Below, piece after piece: positions 61,671 through 64,000 of a stretch of 64,000 nt of DNA. Source of the DNA: an uncultured Muribaculaceae bacterium (GTDB lineage: Bacteria > Bacteroidota > Bacteroidia > Bacteroidales > Muribaculaceae); the NCBI GenBank assembly GCA_947629175.1, contig CANRCT010000005.1:1-64000 (forward strand), given 5' to 3'. Position numbers and translations under genes: made by a program. Numbering within the stretch: the first letter of the stretch is position 1; every line of letters starts with the position of its first letter. The notes under the pieces were generated by a model. The model saw nothing but the letters and a program-made list of their open reading frames with translations, was not told the origin of the DNA and did no database searches.

Positions 61671-63059
61671 TCAGTCGACGAGCAGTTTCACGGGCTTGCC
61701 CGAGGGGAGCACCACTATATATATCCCCTTGCGGAGCCGGGCGTCGATCCGGAGCTGACGTCCGGCCATATCGTAGAGCCGCGAGCCTTCAGGGGCGCTG
61801 ACGGCGCCGTCGGGAGTGCAGCTCACCTGACTGTCGCTGTCAGTGTCGGCGCCCGGAGCCGCAATGCCGGTGACGACGCGTATGGCCATCGAGGCCACTT
61901 CGCCGGGAAGCATCCCGTTCTGAAGCAGAATCGCTTTGATGGTGCATGGTTCGCGGAACATCAGAGCGCTGCCGTCATATTCAAGCGCCGGGTCGACGTA
62001 AGGCTCGGTGCCGTCGGTGGTATAGTAGATGGTGAAGGAACCCTGCGGGATGACGTAGAACGGCGTGATGATCACAGCCGTGATGCCGTCGCCCTCCTTG
62101 ACATGGATCTTCGTGGCTCCGCTGACCGCCTGCGGCACGATTACCTGGCAGGCGTTGACTGCGCCCGGGCGCTTTCCTTCTTCCACCATCAGGGCCTTGA
62201 CCGTGACTGTGGAGCGCAGGCGCATTGCGCCCTTGTAGCGGTGCGACGTCTTGACCTCGGGCTCCGAGCCGTCGGTGGTGCAGTAGATGCGGTAATCGCC
62301 CTCCACTGGTTCCTCGGGGAGGATCTCCACGTCGATATATCCGTTGCCTGTGGCGGTGGGTTCGATTGTCACGCCCCCGCTGACATACTCACGGGTGAAG
62401 TCGAGACTGACGGTCTGCGAGTCGGAGAGTCCGGGGAGTTGGGCATAGACGCTCACTGTGCACGTACGGTCGACGGTCACCGGCGCGTCGGGATATTCCT
62501 GCCATGTGGCGCCCCCGTCGGTCGACCACCAGACGTAGGCTCCCAGCTCGCTGTCGACGGTGAACGTCGTGGAGCCTACGAACACCGTCTCCGGCGCCAC
62601 GATCACAGGGTCGTAGGTGTGGCGCACGGCGTCGATGCGTATCGGCCATAGTTCCGGCTTCCCATCCGGGCCCGACATGACGTATGACGTTATGACGAAC
62701 ACCTCGCCGTCCGGATCGGCCATCCAGTCGAGGAGGCCGAGCGGGGCCGGATTAAGGCTGTAGACCTTTGAATGGTCGGCTTCGGGGCTTATGGTGTAGG
62801 TCTGCGTGTCGGTGGATATCTCGCTGCTCTGCATTGCCACAAGCGAGCCTATGTCGGAGTCGGAGATCAGTTCTCTGACTGTGGCGCGCGGCACTCTCAG
62901 ATGTTCGGCTTCCGGATCTGTCACCTTTACCGGCATGTAGTCGGGATCGATGGTGTAGAAGCGTGTGCGGTCGTCGGGACAGTCGACTACAAAGTCGATG
63001 ATGTTGTCGCCGCGGGAGTAGGCGTCGCCCCATCCGGCCGGATTCCAGAGCGCTATCCA
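61671..63059 (-). pseudogene. C-terminal part of a frame-disrupted large secreted protein (chitobiase-C and sorting-domain-like modules)
   Basis: Open frame of about 460 codons continuing the protein encoded from 63053 to the right end, but in the -1 frame. Translated from 63059 it opens with WIALWNPAGWGDAYSRGDNI, directly continuing the upstream sequence. It contains repeated chitobiase/hexosaminidase C-terminal-like modules (YRIYCTTDGSEPEV, FTIYYTTDGTEPYVDP) and a C-terminal tail RLYDMAGRQLRIDARLRKGI resembling type IX secretion sorting domains. The downstream stop is followed by the hairpin before gpmA. Either a one-base error in the assembly or a real frameshift splits the gene. Confidence 0.72.
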
Positions 63060-64000
63060 CCTCCGGAGGCGTCGGCTGCCATCATCACGTTGTCGACAGT
63101 TTCGGCCACCACCATGGGCTTCATCATATGGTGCTTGCGGTCGGAGGCTGTGGTGCCTGTGAGGTCGGCTACCGAGCGGACTGATATCGAGGTCTTGACG
63201 AACCGGCGCACTGTCGACGGACTCTGAGCCATGCCGGGGCGGCAGGAGTAAGACTCGATCATGACCGATTCGTCCAGAGCTATAGGCTTAGCCGGGTCGT
63301 AAAGCATGTAGTCGCCGCTCTCCGTGCGGTAATAGATGTCGACGTTCTCCTCGTCGGTCGATATGGCGGCCGTGGCGTAGGTGGTGAAGCGGCCCTCGGC
63401 GTCATCGCCCCCCGACGTCATGCTGATCACTGTCGGGCGCAGGGCGGAGGCCGCGACGGCTCTCTCGAGTTCGAGCATCCACTTCCCGTCGGGGCCTTTA
63501 AGCATCATGCCGTCGAGGTTGAAGCGGGTCTTGGGGTCGCTCAGCAGAGCCTCGGCTATCATGTCGCGGCTGCCTCCCATTATGTGGAATCCGAGAGGCA
63601 GATCCCCGGCGAGCTCCGCGATGTAATCGCCGCTCTCTTTCTCCACTCTGACTCCTACGTTGCGCAGGCTCAGGAAGTCGAAGGTTTTGAGCGTCGTCGG
63701 CAGGAGCGCCTCGCGGGCATACGACGCATGGCCTTCATGGGCGCAGAGCGCCATAGTGTGGCGTGTGGTCAGGCTGTTGAGCTCCTCGGCCGGAAGCCTG
63801 ACGGGCTGTTGCTGCTCGTTCACTTCTCTGACGGCCAGAGTCTCCAGTCCGCTGATGTCGGCCACCACGTTGTCGCCCTCGCGCTTGGGCAGCAGAGTGA
63901 GCTGCGTGAATATGTCGCCCGGCTCGAATGCGTCGAGATTGTCGCCGCGCACGATGAAGTATTCCGAATCGTCGTCGGCCGAGAGGTCGCGCACCGAAAG
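63053..64000 (-). pseudogene. N-terminal/middle part of the same frame-disrupted protein, running off the window
   Basis: Open frame to the right edge of the window with no start visible; the GTG at 63994 is most likely internal. It encodes at least 315 residues with one chitobiase-C-like module (NVDIYYRTESGDYMLYDP) near its end and, before that, unrecognised beta-rich sequence. It ends with ADASGGG and a TAG at 63055-63053, where the homologous reading continues in the -1 frame as WIALWNP. Large multi-module surface protein; function unknown. Confidence 0.7.

Noticed and set aside
63050-63066. Programmed -1 frameshift in the large secreted protein gene
   Set aside because: No X-XXY-YYZ slippery heptamer at the junction and no evident downstream pseudoknot. 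An indel or sequence error is simpler.

Overview
This 64 kb window reads as a chromosomal stretch of a GC-rich gut Bacteroidales, most likely of the Muribaculaceae type. The phylum-level evidence is strong: a SusC/SusD pair, a NigD-like lipoprotein, an NVEALA peptide, reverse rubrerythrin, a RpsU gene, and many promoters with the Bacteroidota pattern TTTG or TTG, 19-20 bases, then TAnnTTTG. The family assignment is an inference from GC content and gene content. No rRNA, tRNA, CRISPR array, transposase or phage gene was recognised.

Layout. Positions 1-1586 hold an unknown exported protein and a long non-coding stretch with a 9-bp tandem repeat. Positions 1587-8436 are a tripartite RND efflux operon (adaptor, pump, outer-membrane channel) ending in a divergent lpxA paralogue. 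Positions 8500-11589 carry riboflavin synthase, a YidE-type transporter and a cytidylate-kinase-like protein. Positions 11613-14438 are an AT-rich pair of unknown lipoproteins. Positions 14902-18230 hold a polyprenyl synthase and an XRE-cupin regulator next to an acyl-CoA synthetase. Positions 18404-20640 are an AT-rich three-gene unit: a thioredoxin-fold/DUF1573 lipoprotein, a small Cys-rich NVEALA peptide and a beta-propeller lipoprotein.

Positions 20762-27777 carry a LolD-like ATPase, a NigD-like lipoprotein, a DUF3467 protein, CysS, a flavodiiron protein facing reverse rubrerythrin, a rhodanese and a histidine kinase. Positions 27790-35180 hold MetH with an AGCS amino-acid symporter, RpsU, a formate/nitrite transporter and class II aldolase. 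Positions 35330-38440 hold a TPR histidine kinase and a nitroreductase. Positions 38535-48109 are one leftward operon, susC-susD-DUF4929-like-M16 protease-ChaN, which looks built for peptide or haem/iron capture. Positions 48291-55839 are a leftward host-glycan operon: GH92 alpha-mannosidase, fucI, fucA, fucK, fucP. The right end carries OmpA, phosphoglucomutase, a Panacea-type toxin-antitoxin pair, GpmA and a frame-disrupted large secreted protein that leaves the window.

The best candidates for under-described biology are the NVEALA/thioredoxin/propeller operon, the Panacea (DUF4065) pair whose second protein looks like a divergent MazF/PemK-type barrel, and the SusCD-M16-ChaN operon whose promoter -33 element lies inside a perfect 20-bp inverted repeat. 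The fuc operon also carries a convincing intrinsic terminator between fucI and fucA, which should uncouple isomerase from aldolase, kinase and permease expression.
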